Source: UMGS902 sp045538895 (GTDB taxonomy: Bacteria > Bacillota > Clostridia > Oscillospirales > CAG-272). Taken from it: DNA of 45,463 bases. A program made the translations under genes and the position numbers. The stretch is from NCBI GenBank assembly GCA_045538895.1, contig JAZQEH010000091.1, positions 1 to 45,463 on the forward strand, read 5' to 3'. This document shows positions 30,535 through 38,356 of the stretch, piece after piece (positions within the stretch are counted from its first letter, which is position 1; every line of letters starts with the position of its first letter). The notes under the pieces were generated by a model. That model did not search any database. It worked only from the letters and a program-made list of their open reading frames with translations, and was not told the DNA's origin.

Positions 30535-31401
30535 ATGTCTATTGGCAGTAAAATCAAAGCACTTCGCAAAAAACGCGGCATGACACAGGCGGCTCTTTCA
30601 AGCGGAATTGTAACTCGTGGAATGCTCAGTCAGATTGAAAGCGGAAAATCAATGCCGTCTATGAATTCTTTACGCATGCTTGCTGAGCGGCTTGATGTTT
30701 CTCCTTCGTTCTTGATAGAGGATGGAGAAGATCTTATGCCTGCAGAGTACGCCAGAATTGTAAAAAATATTGAAAAAGAATACAGGGCAAAGAACTACCT
30801 ACAGTGTCTTGATTTGTTTTCTCTGTGGCAAATTGAAACGGATGAGAAGTTTTTACCGATTTTTGCAGTCTGTGCATTTGAAACTGCGAAAATTCATTTT
30901 AATAACGGCGAGTTTAAATCTGCTATCCCCTTGCTTGAAAAAGTAAGAGCGATTTTACCGAACCTGTTGATTTCTCCGAAAAATGTTTCTCAAAAGCAAG
31001 TTGAGATTATGATTTCGGTAATCAATAATATTGATGCCATCGAAAATGTAGTTGACTGTGCTGATGAATACTTTGACTTTTACTCTCCCGTTTCGGTATT
31101 CTTTGAATTGCTTTTTCTTATGAAAAACGGCAAGCATGCTGAGTGCGTTTTTGTGATGAAGCTTTGCGAAGTTGATGAGATTTATAGTGAATTTATAAAC
31201 GCTCAGCTCACGATAAAAGATTATAAATTTGTCGATGCAATAATTTCTTTGAAAGCACTTTTATCAAAAAGTGAATGTCCTTTTTTCTTAAGACTTCTCT
31301 GCTTGTCTTCCATTGAAAACTGTTGTAAACTGTGTGAAGACTATAAGGGAGCGTATGAAAACCACATGGCTTATCAGGCGATGTTGGCAGAAATTAAATA
31401 A
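30535..31401 (+). CDS. XRE-family regulator with TPR-like C-terminus
   Basis: The 288-residue product starts with a helix-turn-helix (SIGSKIKALRKKRGMTQAAL, about 2-60, with LSQIESGKSMPS as the recognition region). The C-terminal 200 residues are helical and probably form TPR-like repeats, as in Rgg/PlcR-type peptide-responsive regulators. No cognate peptide gene is evident nearby. AAAGAGGTG precedes the ATG. It follows the fumarase subunit by 17 bases and ends at a strong terminator. Its targets are unknown. Confidence 0.85.
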   Translation: MSIGSKIKALRKKRGMTQAALSSGIVTRGMLSQIESGKSMPSMNSLRMLAERLDVSPSFLIEDGEDLMPAEYARIVKNIEKEYRAKNYLQCLDLFSLWQIETDEKFLPIFAVCAFETAKIHFNNGEFKSAIPLLEKVRAILPNLLISPKNVSQKQVEIMISVINNIDAIENVVDCADEYFDFYSPVSVFFELLFLMKNGKHAECVFVMKLCEVDEIYSEFINAQLTIKDYKFVDAIISLKALLSKSECPFFLRLLCLSSIENCCKLCEDYKGAYENHMAYQAMLAEIK

Positions 31402-31404
31402 ATT

Positions 31405-31443
31405 AAACCGCCGCAAGTTATACTTCTTGCGGCGGTTTTTGTT
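31405..31443 (+). terminator. Terminator after the XRE regulator
   Basis: A 13-bp GC-rich stem (31405-31417 with 31426-31438) is followed by TTGTT. Confidence 0.9.
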
Positions 31444-31506
31444 AAATTCGTATAAACATGTGAAAATACTTAAACAAATTCTGTCAAAATTTTAACTTAA
31501 TTTTGT

Positions 31507-31535
31507 TTGAAAAAGTAAGAATTATGTGGTATAGT
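31507..31535 (+). promoter_or_regulatory. Promoter of the Na+-pump decarboxylase operon
   Basis: TTGAAA (31507-31512) and TATAGT (31530-31535) have a 17-base spacer. The leader of about 80 bases before the first gene contains a small GGAATTTTCC palindrome. Confidence 0.65.
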
Positions 31536-31624
31536 ATATAATGGGTAAGAAAAGGAATTTTCCGTTTCTTATTTAGATGCAATGAAAACAAAATAAAATA
31601 AATTTAGTAAACGGAGGTTTACAT

Positions 31625-33085
31625 ATGGAGAACAAAATTCAGACTGCTGCCTCTCTCCGACGTGCTCTTGGCAAGAAAGATGCCGAAAGCGTAAAGGCAG
31701 CTGCAACGGCAAAAACTTACTCCGCAAGGCAGATTATTGTTTCTGTACTTGATGAGGGTACTTTTGCTGAAATCGGCACATATGTAAAGCGTGCTCCAGA
31801 AAGCGAAGAGTTTGAAGGAGTAATTTGCGGTTACGGTGCCATTGACGGACGTCTTGTGTTTATCTTTGCACAGGACTTTTACAGAATGAAGGGAGCTTTT
31901 GATGACCTTCAGGCTAAAAAGATTTGCTCTCTTTACGAGCTTGCTATCAAAAACGGTGCTCCCGTAATCGGTATTTTCAATAGTGCCGGTGCAGTTATAA
32001 GCGACGGTGTTGATGCTCTCGGTGCTTACGGCAAGGTTATGAGTGCGGTTTCCAAAGCATCCGGCGTTATTCCGCAGATTGCATATATTGACGGCATCTG
32101 TGCAGGCAGCGCTGCGGTTATCGCTTCAATGTTCGACATTGCTGTTTCGGTTAAGGAAAAGTCGAGTGTATATGTAAATCCCCCGACGCTTCTCGGTGGC
32201 AAAAACGGCACAAGCGAATATGCTACCGCAAACGGTCTTGTTTCCAAGATGTATTCGTCTGAAGCTGAGGCGATCTCGGGTATCCGTGCTATTATTAATT
32301 ACCTTCCCCAGAACAACATGGAAGGAACTGTTGCTGAAATTACAACCGATGACCTCAACCGTCTTGTTGATGTATCTTTTGTCGCCGACGGTAACTACGA
32401 TGTTAAAAATGTTATTGGTACTGTTGCCGACAACGGCAGTTATATTGAACTTTCGGAAGAATATGCTCCCGAAGCGGTTTGTGCTTTAGCAACAATCGGC
32501 GGTATCGTTACCGGTGTTGTTGCAAACCAGCCTAAAGAAAACGGTGGCAGACTTACTCCTTTCGGTGCAAGAAAAATTGCAAAGTTTGTTTCTATGTGCG
32601 ATAGCTTCGCAATTCCCGTTGTTACTTTCGTAGACAGCGAGGGCTTTGCTATCGGCGAGGAATTTGAGAATATGCCTTTTGCGGCTGAACTCTCAAAACT
32701 TGCATATGCGTACTCCTGTGCTACTACTGCGAAAGTAACCGTGGTTTTAGGCAATGCTTTCGGTGGCGCATTTACGCTCATGGGTTCAAAATCAATCGGT
32801 GCGGATGTTGCTATCGCTCTTGACAGTGCTAAAATCAGCATAATGTCACCAAGAAGTGCAGTTGCTTTCCTCTGCAATGAAAGAGTTGCAAAGAATACAC
32901 GTGAAGAGGTTGAGGCAAACTGGGCTGCTGAAAACGCAACACCCGTAAAGGCTGCGGTTCACGGTGAGATTGATGATATTATTGAGTCTTCGGAACTTCG
33001 CCAGCGTATTTGTGCGGCACTTTCCATGCTTGCTTCAAAGTGTGGTTGTACACCCGAGCGCAGACATCCCAACATGCCCCTTTAA
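31625..33085 (+). CDS. mmdA: Acyl-CoA carboxyltransferase subunit (methylmalonyl-CoA decarboxylase alpha-like)
   Basis: The 486-residue product has the two-crotonase-fold carboxyltransferase layout. In the N-terminal half are FEGVICGYGAIDG, DDLQAKKICSLYELA and YIDGICAGSAAV. In the C-terminal half are GRLTPFGARKIAKF, FVDSEGFAIGEEFE and LGNAFGGAFTLMGSK. The family transfers CO2 between an acyl-CoA and biotin. The following genes for a biotin carrier and a Na+ pump suggest a decarboxylase. The GKNGT loop and divergence from propionyl-CoA enzymes leave the acyl-CoA substrate open. The start has CGGAGG upstream. Confidence 0.87.
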   Translation: MENKIQTAASLRRALGKKDAESVKAAATAKTYSARQIIVSVLDEGTFAEIGTYVKRAPESEEFEGVICGYGAIDGRLVFIFAQDFYRMKGAFDDLQAKKICSLYELAIKNGAPVIGIFNSAGAVISDGVDALGAYGKVMSAVSKASGVIPQIAYIDGICAGSAAVIASMFDIAVSVKEKSSVYVNPPTLLGGKNGTSEYATANGLVSKMYSSEAEAISGIRAIINYLPQNNMEGTVAEITTDDLNRLVDVSFVADGNYDVKNVIGTVADNGSYIELSEEYAPEAVCALATIGGIVTGVVANQPKENGGRLTPFGARKIAKFVSMCDSFAIPVVTFVDSEGFAIGEEFENMPFAAELSKLAYAYSCATTAKVTVVLGNAFGGAFTLMGSKSIGADVAIALDSAKISIMSPRSAVAFLCNERVAKNTREEVEANWAAENATPVKAAVHGEIDDIIESSELRQRICAALSMLASKCGCTPERRHPNMPL

Positions 33086-33097
33086 GGAGGTATAACG

Positions 33098-33496
33098 ATG
33101 TTTAACTTTCTTTTAGATGCGGCTAATATACGTCAGATACCTCATGAAACCGTAAGCGAAAAGCTTTCAGTTGGTATCGACGTAACCATCCGCGGTATTG
33201 CAACCGTTTTTGCAGTCCTGGTTATGATTTGGTTTTTAGTTGAGCTTTTACACCTGCTTTTAGGTGTAAAGACACCTAAAACGGTTAAAAAAGAGGAAGT
33301 TTCCTCACCTGCACCTCTTATTGAAACGCCAGCAGAGATTCCTGTAGCCGAAGCACCGGTAGTAAATGAGAGTGATGACCTTGCACTTGTTGCTGTTATT
33401 ACTGCGGCGATTGCCGTTGCAACCGGTTCTTCGCCTAATTCTTTCAGAGTCGTTTCTTTTAAACGTGCAAATAACAAATTTTCTTCAGGTAAATAA
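33098..33496 (+). CDS. oadG: Na+-pump decarboxylase gamma subunit
   Basis: The 132-residue product has one membrane segment (about 33-55, RGIATVFAVLVMIWFLVELL). A Pro/Val/Ala/Glu-rich linker and a short C-terminal motif (ITAAIAVATGSSPNSFRVVSFKR) follow, as in OadG/MmdD. Gamma anchors the carboxyltransferase to the beta subunit. It has AAGGAGG upstream and lies 12 bases after the carboxyltransferase. Confidence 0.85.
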   Translation: MFNFLLDAANIRQIPHETVSEKLSVGIDVTIRGIATVFAVLVMIWFLVELLHLLLGVKTPKTVKKEEVSSPAPLIETPAEIPVAEAPVVNESDDLALVAVITAAIAVATGSSPNSFRVVSFKRANNKFSSGK

Positions 33497-33512
33497 GATT
33501 TAAGGAGATATA

Positions 33513-33920
33513 ATGATGAGATATTTAAGAGTTACACTTAACGGCGTATCTTATGACGTTACAGTTGAAGAAATCGGCGGTACTCCCGCAATTCCCACAG
33601 CCGCTCCCGTAGTTGCTCCCGCTCCTGCGGCACCCGTTGCAACAACTGCTCCTGCGGCACCCGCAGTAGCTCCTGCGGCAGCACCCAAGGCTTCCGGTGC
33701 ACAGGGTGCAGTTAAAGTAAATGCACCTATGCCCGGCACTATTCTCAAAATTAATGTAACAGTAGGTCAGACTGTTAAGTCCGGTGATTCATTGTGCGTT
33801 CTCGAAGCTATGAAGATGGAAAATGATATTCCCGCTCCCAAGGATGGCACCGTTGCTTCTATCGAAGTTACCAAGGGTTCCTCTGTACAGAGCGGCGATG
33901 TTCTCATCACCCTTAACTGA
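33513..33920 (+). CDS. Biotin carboxyl carrier protein of the decarboxylase
   Basis: The 135-residue product has a short N-terminal strand region (MRYLRVTLNGVSYDVTVEE), an Ala/Pro-rich flexible linker (about 28-65), and a biotinyl domain (about 68-135). The biotinyl lysine lies in VLEAMKMENDI (about residue 101). The carrier shuttles carboxybiotin from the carboxyltransferase to the membrane beta subunit. Adjacent ATG codons at 33513 and 33516 are both possible. Confidence 0.95.
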   Translation: MMRYLRVTLNGVSYDVTVEEIGGTPAIPTAAPVVAPAPAAPVATTAPAAPAVAPAAAPKASGAQGAVKVNAPMPGTILKINVTVGQTVKSGDSLCVLEAMKMENDIPAPKDGTVASIEVTKGSSVQSGDVLITLN

Positions 33921-33944
33921 CTTTAAAAGAAAGTTGGTACTCAC

Positions 33945-35126
33945 ATGGACTTTATAATGGATTTTGTGAGGAACAGCGGCATAAACGAATTTCTTGAAAA
34001 TCCCGTTTTGCTTGGCAAAACCCTCGCAATGTATGTTATTATAGGTGTGCTTGTATACCTTGCAATAGGCAAGAAGTTTGAGCCTTTGCTCCTTTTGCCA
34101 ATTGCTTTCGGTATGCTGCTTGCCAATCTGCCGGGTGCTGAGCTTTTCCACATGGAATATTTTACCGATCCAAGCGGAAATCTCGATTACGGTCAGATTT
34201 TAAAGGGCGGTCTTATTGACATTCTTTACCTTGGAGTTAAGCTTGGTATTTATCCTTCACTTATTTTTCTTGGTGTCGGTGCAATGACTGATTTTACTCC
34301 CCTTATTGCTAATCCTAAGAGCTTACTTCTCGGTGCAGCAGCACAGTTCGGTGTTTTTGCGGCATTCTTCGGTGCTCTTTTCCTTGGCTTTGCCCCCGAA
34401 GCGGCTGCGGCAATAGGTATTATCGGCGGTGCAGACGGTCCTACCGCTATCCTTGTAACAAAAACGCTTGCTCCGCATTTGCTTGGAGCGATAGCCGTTG
34501 CGGCGTATTCATACATGGCTCTTATCCCGATTATTCAGCCTCCTTTCATGAAACTTCTTACCACTAAAAAGGAACGCTCTGTTGTAATGGACAATCTCCG
34601 CCCCGTTTCAAAGGTGGAAAAAATAGTATTCCCTATTGCAGTTACCGTTATTGTTTGCTTGCTTGTTCCGGACGCAGCTCCTCTTGTTGGTTTCCTTATG
34701 CTTGGTAACCTCTTTAACGTTTGCGGCGTTACCGAACGTCTTTCCAAGACTGCGCAGAACGAGCTTTGCAATATTCTCACTATTTTCCTTGGTGTTTCTG
34801 TCGGTGCTACCGCAAATGCAGAGTCCTTCCTTTCAAAAGAAACAATTTACATAATTTGTCTTGGTCTTGCTGCTTTCATTCTCGCAACATGTGCAGGAGT
34901 TTTGTTTGGCAAACTTATGTATGTCGTAACAGGCGGCAAAATCAATCCGCTTATCGGCTCTGCCGGTGTTAGTGCGGTTCCTATGGCTGCCCGTGTAAGC
35001 AATACCGTTGGTCAGGAGGAAAATCCCTCCAACTTCTTGCTTATGCATGCGATGGGCCCGAATGTGGCAGGCGTTATCGGCTCTGCTGTCGCTGCCGGAG
35101 TTTTCCTGCAGTATTTCATAGTTTAA
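33945..35126 (+). CDS. oadB: Na+-translocating decarboxylase beta subunit
   Basis: The 393-residue membrane protein has about ten hydrophobic segments and carries the family signature IIGGADGPTAI (about 162-172). The late segment GSAGVSAVPMAARVSNTVG is also conserved. Beta decarboxylates carboxybiotin and exports Na+, so the pathway conserves energy as a sodium gradient. The start at 33945 has only a weak binding site, and coupling from the preceding gene 24 bases upstream is likely. Confidence 0.94.
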   Translation: MDFIMDFVRNSGINEFLENPVLLGKTLAMYVIIGVLVYLAIGKKFEPLLLLPIAFGMLLANLPGAELFHMEYFTDPSGNLDYGQILKGGLIDILYLGVKLGIYPSLIFLGVGAMTDFTPLIANPKSLLLGAAAQFGVFAAFFGALFLGFAPEAAAAIGIIGGADGPTAILVTKTLAPHLLGAIAVAAYSYMALIPIIQPPFMKLLTTKKERSVVMDNLRPVSKVEKIVFPIAVTVIVCLLVPDAAPLVGFLMLGNLFNVCGVTERLSKTAQNELCNILTIFLGVSVGATANAESFLSKETIYIICLGLAAFILATCAGVLFGKLMYVVTGGKINPLIGSAGVSAVPMAARVSNTVGQEENPSNFLLMHAMGPNVAGVIGSAVAAGVFLQYFIV

Positions 35127-35144
35127 TTTGTGAGGTAAATATAA

Positions 35145-36542
35145 ATGGCAAAAGTAAAAATTACCGAAACCGTACTGCGTGACTCTCATCAGTCACTTGC
35201 AGCTACAAGAATGACCACCGCCGAGATGGTTCCGATTCTGGAAGCACTCGACGAGGTTGGTTATCATGCACTTGAAGCATGGGGCGGTGCTACGTTTGAC
35301 TCCTGCCTCCGCTTCCTTAACGAAGACCCATGGGAAAGACTCCGTACCATTCGTGCTCACGTAAAGAACACAAAGCTCCAGATGCTTTTCCGTGGTCAGA
35401 ATATCCTTGGCTACCGTCACTATGCCGATGATGTTGTTGAATACTTTGTGCAAAAGTCTATTGCAAACGGTATTGATATCATCCGCATATTCGACGCTCT
35501 CAATGACCCCAGAAACCTCAAGACTGCCATTAATGCTACTAAAAAAGAAGGAGGTCACGTTCAGGTTGCGTTCAGCTACACAACAAGCCCTGTTCATAAC
35601 AACGATTACTTTGCAAAGCTTGCAAAGGATATGGAGAGCATGGGTGCGGACTCTATCTGTATCAAGGATATGTCCGGTCTTCTTCTTCCCTACGACGCAT
35701 ATGACCTTGTTAAAAAGCTCAAGGCAAATGTCAAGGTTCCGATTGAGCTTCATACCCACTACACCGCCGGTGTTGCTTCGATGACAACTATGAAGGCTAT
35801 CGAAGCTGGTGTTGACATCGTTGACACCGCTATTTCTCCTTTCGCTATGGGTACTTCACAGCCTGCAACCGAGCCTATTGTTGCTGCTTTGGCAGGTAGC
35901 GAGTTTGATACAGGCCTTGACCTTGAAAAACTCAACGTTGTATCCAAGTATTTTGACGGCATCCGTGAAAAGTATCTCGAAAGCGGTCTTATCAACCCCA
36001 AGGTTCTTAAGGTTGATGTTAACGCTCTTCGCTATCAGGTTCCCGGCGGTATGCTTTCTAACCTTGTTTCTCAGCTTAAGCAGGCCGGTAAGCTTGACCA
36101 GCTTGACGAGGTTCTTGCAGAGGTTCCGCGTGTTCGTGCAGATGCAGGATATCCTCCTCTGGTTACTCCCACTTCGCAGATCGTTGGTACACAGGCAGTA
36201 TTCAACGTTATCTCCGGTGAGCGTTACAAGATTGTAACAAAGGAATTCAAGGGTATTGTTCACGGCGATTACGGTACTACTCCCGTTCCGATTTCTGCTG
36301 AATTTAAAAAGAAGATTCTTGGCGACGAAAAGCCGATTACTTGCCGTCCTGCTGATAATATCAAGCCCGAACTTTCATCTCTCCGTGATAAGGTTAAGCC
36401 TTATATGGAGCAGGAAGAAGACGTACTTACCTATGCTCTCTTTGAACAGGTTGCAACCAAGTTCTTTGAAGATAGAAAAGCAAAACTTTACGAGCTTGAC
36501 GGTGCAAATGCAGACAAAGCCCTCGGCGTTCATAGCGTATAA
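35145..36542 (+). CDS. oadA: Oxaloacetate/pyruvate-type carboxyltransferase (OadA/PycB, without biotinyl domain)
   Basis: The 465-residue product is a TIM-barrel carboxyltransferase. It begins ITETVLRDSHQSLAATRM and has GGATFDSCLRFL, LLRGQN-like (FRGQNILGYRHYADD), CIKDMSGLLLP, and the metal-binding LHTHYTAG (about 202-209). It lacks a C-terminal biotin domain, which is supplied by the separate carrier gene. The family handles oxaloacetate or pyruvate. Coexistence with an acyl-CoA carboxyltransferase in one operon is noteworthy (see findings). Confidence 0.92.
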   Translation: MAKVKITETVLRDSHQSLAATRMTTAEMVPILEALDEVGYHALEAWGGATFDSCLRFLNEDPWERLRTIRAHVKNTKLQMLFRGQNILGYRHYADDVVEYFVQKSIANGIDIIRIFDALNDPRNLKTAINATKKEGGHVQVAFSYTTSPVHNNDYFAKLAKDMESMGADSICIKDMSGLLLPYDAYDLVKKLKANVKVPIELHTHYTAGVASMTTMKAIEAGVDIVDTAISPFAMGTSQPATEPIVAALAGSEFDTGLDLEKLNVVSKYFDGIREKYLESGLINPKVLKVDVNALRYQVPGGMLSNLVSQLKQAGKLDQLDEVLAEVPRVRADAGYPPLVTPTSQIVGTQAVFNVISGERYKIVTKEFKGIVHGDYGTTPVPISAEFKKKILGDEKPITCRPADNIKPELSSLRDKVKPYMEQEEDVLTYALFEQVATKFFEDRKAKLYELDGANADKALGVHSV

Positions 36543-36596
36543 AAATCTCCCCTCTGCAATATTATAACTTAGAGTGGGTTTTGTAGGAGGAACTAT

Positions 36597-37187
36597 ATGT
36601 TCAACCTTTTCAACAATCCTGATAAAAATCTAAAATCAAAGTTACTAAAACTATTAAAAAACAAAATCAGCGAGTGGGATTGCTCCGACATTTATGCTAT
36701 TTCTTTATATGTACAATCCGAGTGCGACAATCCGTTTGACACTACCGTAACATTAGGATTTAATACCGAAACTAATTACACAGACAGTATTCCAAGTGCA
36801 TGGGATGCACAAGAAGCTCGTTGGAATTATGCTTTTTGGCTACAGAACAAAGAATTGGTTTTTGGTGCTGACAAGACTAAGGAGTTCTTTAAGAAATGGC
36901 TTGTTGACAAGGGGTATGGCTACCATTCATACGATGAATTTTATAATAGCGATAATTTTAATAATCTGTGCGAAATTGGTGAAAAAGCACTCGTTGACTT
37001 TACTAAAATATTAATTTCGACAGTACAAGAACTACATTCTTGTAAATTTATCCGAAACAAGTTCGGTAGTGAAATTCCAATTCTAATTCACGAGCTTGAG
37101 TATTATGAAAAAATCGCACAACAAAACATTGAAGCAAACTCCGAAGACCTTGTGGCAGATTTTGTTAAATTCTGTAGAGGCGAATGA
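36597..37187 (+). CDS. Conserved hypothetical protein, possibly DUF4303-like
   Basis: The 196-residue product is acidic and has no membrane segments. The N-terminal part (CSDIYAISLYVQSE and VTLGFNTETN) and the ARWNYAFW segment faintly resemble DUF4303. That family includes candidate immunity proteins of polymorphic toxins, but this assignment is weak. AGGAGG precedes the ATG. Together with the adjacent kinase it interrupts the otherwise housekeeping order, and its AT-rich codon use suggests an accessory gene. No toxin gene is nearby. Confidence 0.6.
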   Translation: MFNLFNNPDKNLKSKLLKLLKNKISEWDCSDIYAISLYVQSECDNPFDTTVTLGFNTETNYTDSIPSAWDAQEARWNYAFWLQNKELVFGADKTKEFFKKWLVDKGYGYHSYDEFYNSDNFNNLCEIGEKALVDFTKILISTVQELHSCKFIRNKFGSEIPILIHELEYYEKIAQQNIEANSEDLVADFVKFCRGE

Positions 37188-37190
37188 CAA

Positions 37191-37220
37191 AAAAGTGAGC
37201 AGTTAATTCTGCTCACTTTT
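37191..37220. terminator. Bidirectional terminator between the hypothetical and kinase genes
   Basis: A 12-bp stem (37191-37202 with 37209-37220) lies between two convergent genes with A/T tails on both sides. The kinase coding end overlaps it. Confidence 0.75.
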
Positions 37221-37700
37221 TATATATTCATCTGCGTCATTTCTGCTTTTGAAAGTAATAATGCTTTTGCTTGGATGCTTTTTTAGCAGCTCTAAAATTT
37301 TCGGGCGGCTTGTTTCACTGAAATTTTTAACGAATTCGATAAACTCTGTATCTTCGTTTTCCTGTGTTTCAATCCAAGGTAAATCACTTCTCTGCTTGCC
37401 TTTTCTTTGCTTCAATCCGTCAAGGCATACTTCTTTTGGAAAATCAAGAAAAAATACAGTATCGCATTTTTCTAAACGTAGTTCCATGGTTGAATTATAG
37501 TTGCCGTCAATTATCCACGTGTCTTTGTTTAGCACATCGTTTAATCTCTGTAAAAATATCGCTTTGTCTACAACGGTTTTATCACTGTTCCAGTACATCA
37601 TATCCAAGTGATATAGCGGCAGTCCTGTAATTTTTTGTAGTGTACGTGCGAAAGTGCTTTTTCCGCTTCCGGGGCAGCCGATAATGATAACCTTTTTCAT
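37203..37700 (-). CDS. P-loop kinase-like protein (FlaR/topology-modulation family)
   Basis: The 165-residue product starts MKKVIIIGCPGSGKSTFAR with a Walker A motif (GCPGSGKS, 8-15). The segments YHLDMMYWN, WIIDGNYNST and VFFLDFPKE are typical of the small adenylate-kinase-like 'topology modulation' family. These are probably nucleotide or small-molecule kinases of unknown substrate. The start at 37700 has AAAGGAG upstream. Confidence 0.8.
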   Translation of the reverse strand: MKKVIIIGCPGSGKSTFARTLQKITGLPLYHLDMMYWNSDKTVVDKAIFLQRLNDVLNKDTWIIDGNYNSTMELRLEKCDTVFFLDFPKEVCLDGLKQRKGKQRSDLPWIETQENEDTEFIEFVKNFSETSRPKILELLKKHPSKSIITFKSRNDADEYIKSEQN

Positions 37701-37716
37701 ATTTACTCCTTTGTGC

Positions 37717-37750
37717 AAAAAAGACGGACAGTAATCTGTCCGTCTTTTTT
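37717..37750 (-). terminator. Terminator of rplS
   Basis: A perfect 15-bp stem (37717-37731 with 37736-37750) closes a TAAT loop, with A/T-rich ends that supply the T-tract. Confidence 0.85.
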
Positions 37751-37769
37751 GACTTGAATTAGGTAAGAC

Positions 37770-38117
37770 TTAGCCTTCGATCTTTTCCTTAACCTTTGCA
37801 CTCTTACCAACACGCTCACGGATGTAGTAAAGCTTCGCACGGCGAACCTTACCAACTCTTACGAGTTCAACCTTAACAACGTTGGGAGAATGGAGGGGGA
37901 AAGTCTTTTCAACGCCACAACCATATGCAACACGTCTTACGGTAAAGGTTTCCGAGATTCCACCGCCATGCTTAGCAATAACAGTACCCTCGAAAATCTG
38001 GATTCTCTCCCTTGCACCTTCTTTGATTCTGTTATGAACCTTAACGGTGCTACCGATTTCGATTACAGGGGGATTCTCCTTAATCTGCTCATTAACAAAA
38101 GCCTCAATTTTAGTCAT
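37770..38117 (-). CDS. rplS: 50S ribosomal protein L19
   Basis: L19 sits at the subunit interface of the ribosome. The 115-residue product shows the family features: GSTVKVHNRIKEGARERIQ (about 22-40), FEGTVIAKHGGGISETFTVR, and VVKVELVRVGKVRRAKLYY. The ATG at 38117 follows AAGGAGGG. It is monocistronic here, between its own promoter and terminator, and is not linked to trmD-rimM. Confidence 0.97.
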   Translation of the reverse strand: MTKIEAFVNEQIKENPPVIEIGSTVKVHNRIKEGARERIQIFEGTVIAKHGGGISETFTVRRVAYGCGVEKTFPLHSPNVVKVELVRVGKVRRAKLYYIRERVGKSAKVKEKIEG

Positions 38118-38201
38118 TTTCAGGCCCTCCTTATAACATCGGACATTCATGCAGAGCATTGCAGCGGACTATCCGTAATAAATTGTGTTCACAACACAAC
38201 G
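38118..38201 (-). promoter_or_regulatory. 5' leader of rplS, probable L19 leader RNA
   Basis: The predicted start near 38201 leaves about 84 nt. This includes a TTGTGTT/AACACAA hairpin and a longer imperfect GGATAGTCC...GGGTCC-like fold (minus strand). Firmicutes rplS genes often carry an L19 leader of this size. I did not test the model. Confidence 0.5.
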
Positions 38202-38207
38202 CATTTG

Positions 38208-38236
38208 ATTATAACACATTAGATTTCGTTTTGCAA
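38208..38236 (-). promoter_or_regulatory. Promoter of rplS
   Basis: On the minus strand there is TTGCAA (38231-38236), a 17-base spacer and TATAAT (38208-38213). Confidence 0.75.
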
Positions 38237-38290
38237 TAGGTAAATTCAAATTTTTTAGCAATTTTTGCAAAAATACTTATCAATTAAATA

Positions 38291-38319
38291 TTGAATAATT
38301 TAATATTATATGCTATAAT
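38291..38319 (+). promoter_or_regulatory. Promoter of apgM
   Basis: TTGAAT (38291-38296) and TATAAT (38314-38319) have a 17-base spacer. It could drive the whole rightward apgM-to-thrC gene series. Confidence 0.75.
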
Positions 38320-38356
38320 AAATAAATAATTTTATATAGTGAAAGGCACGTTTATA

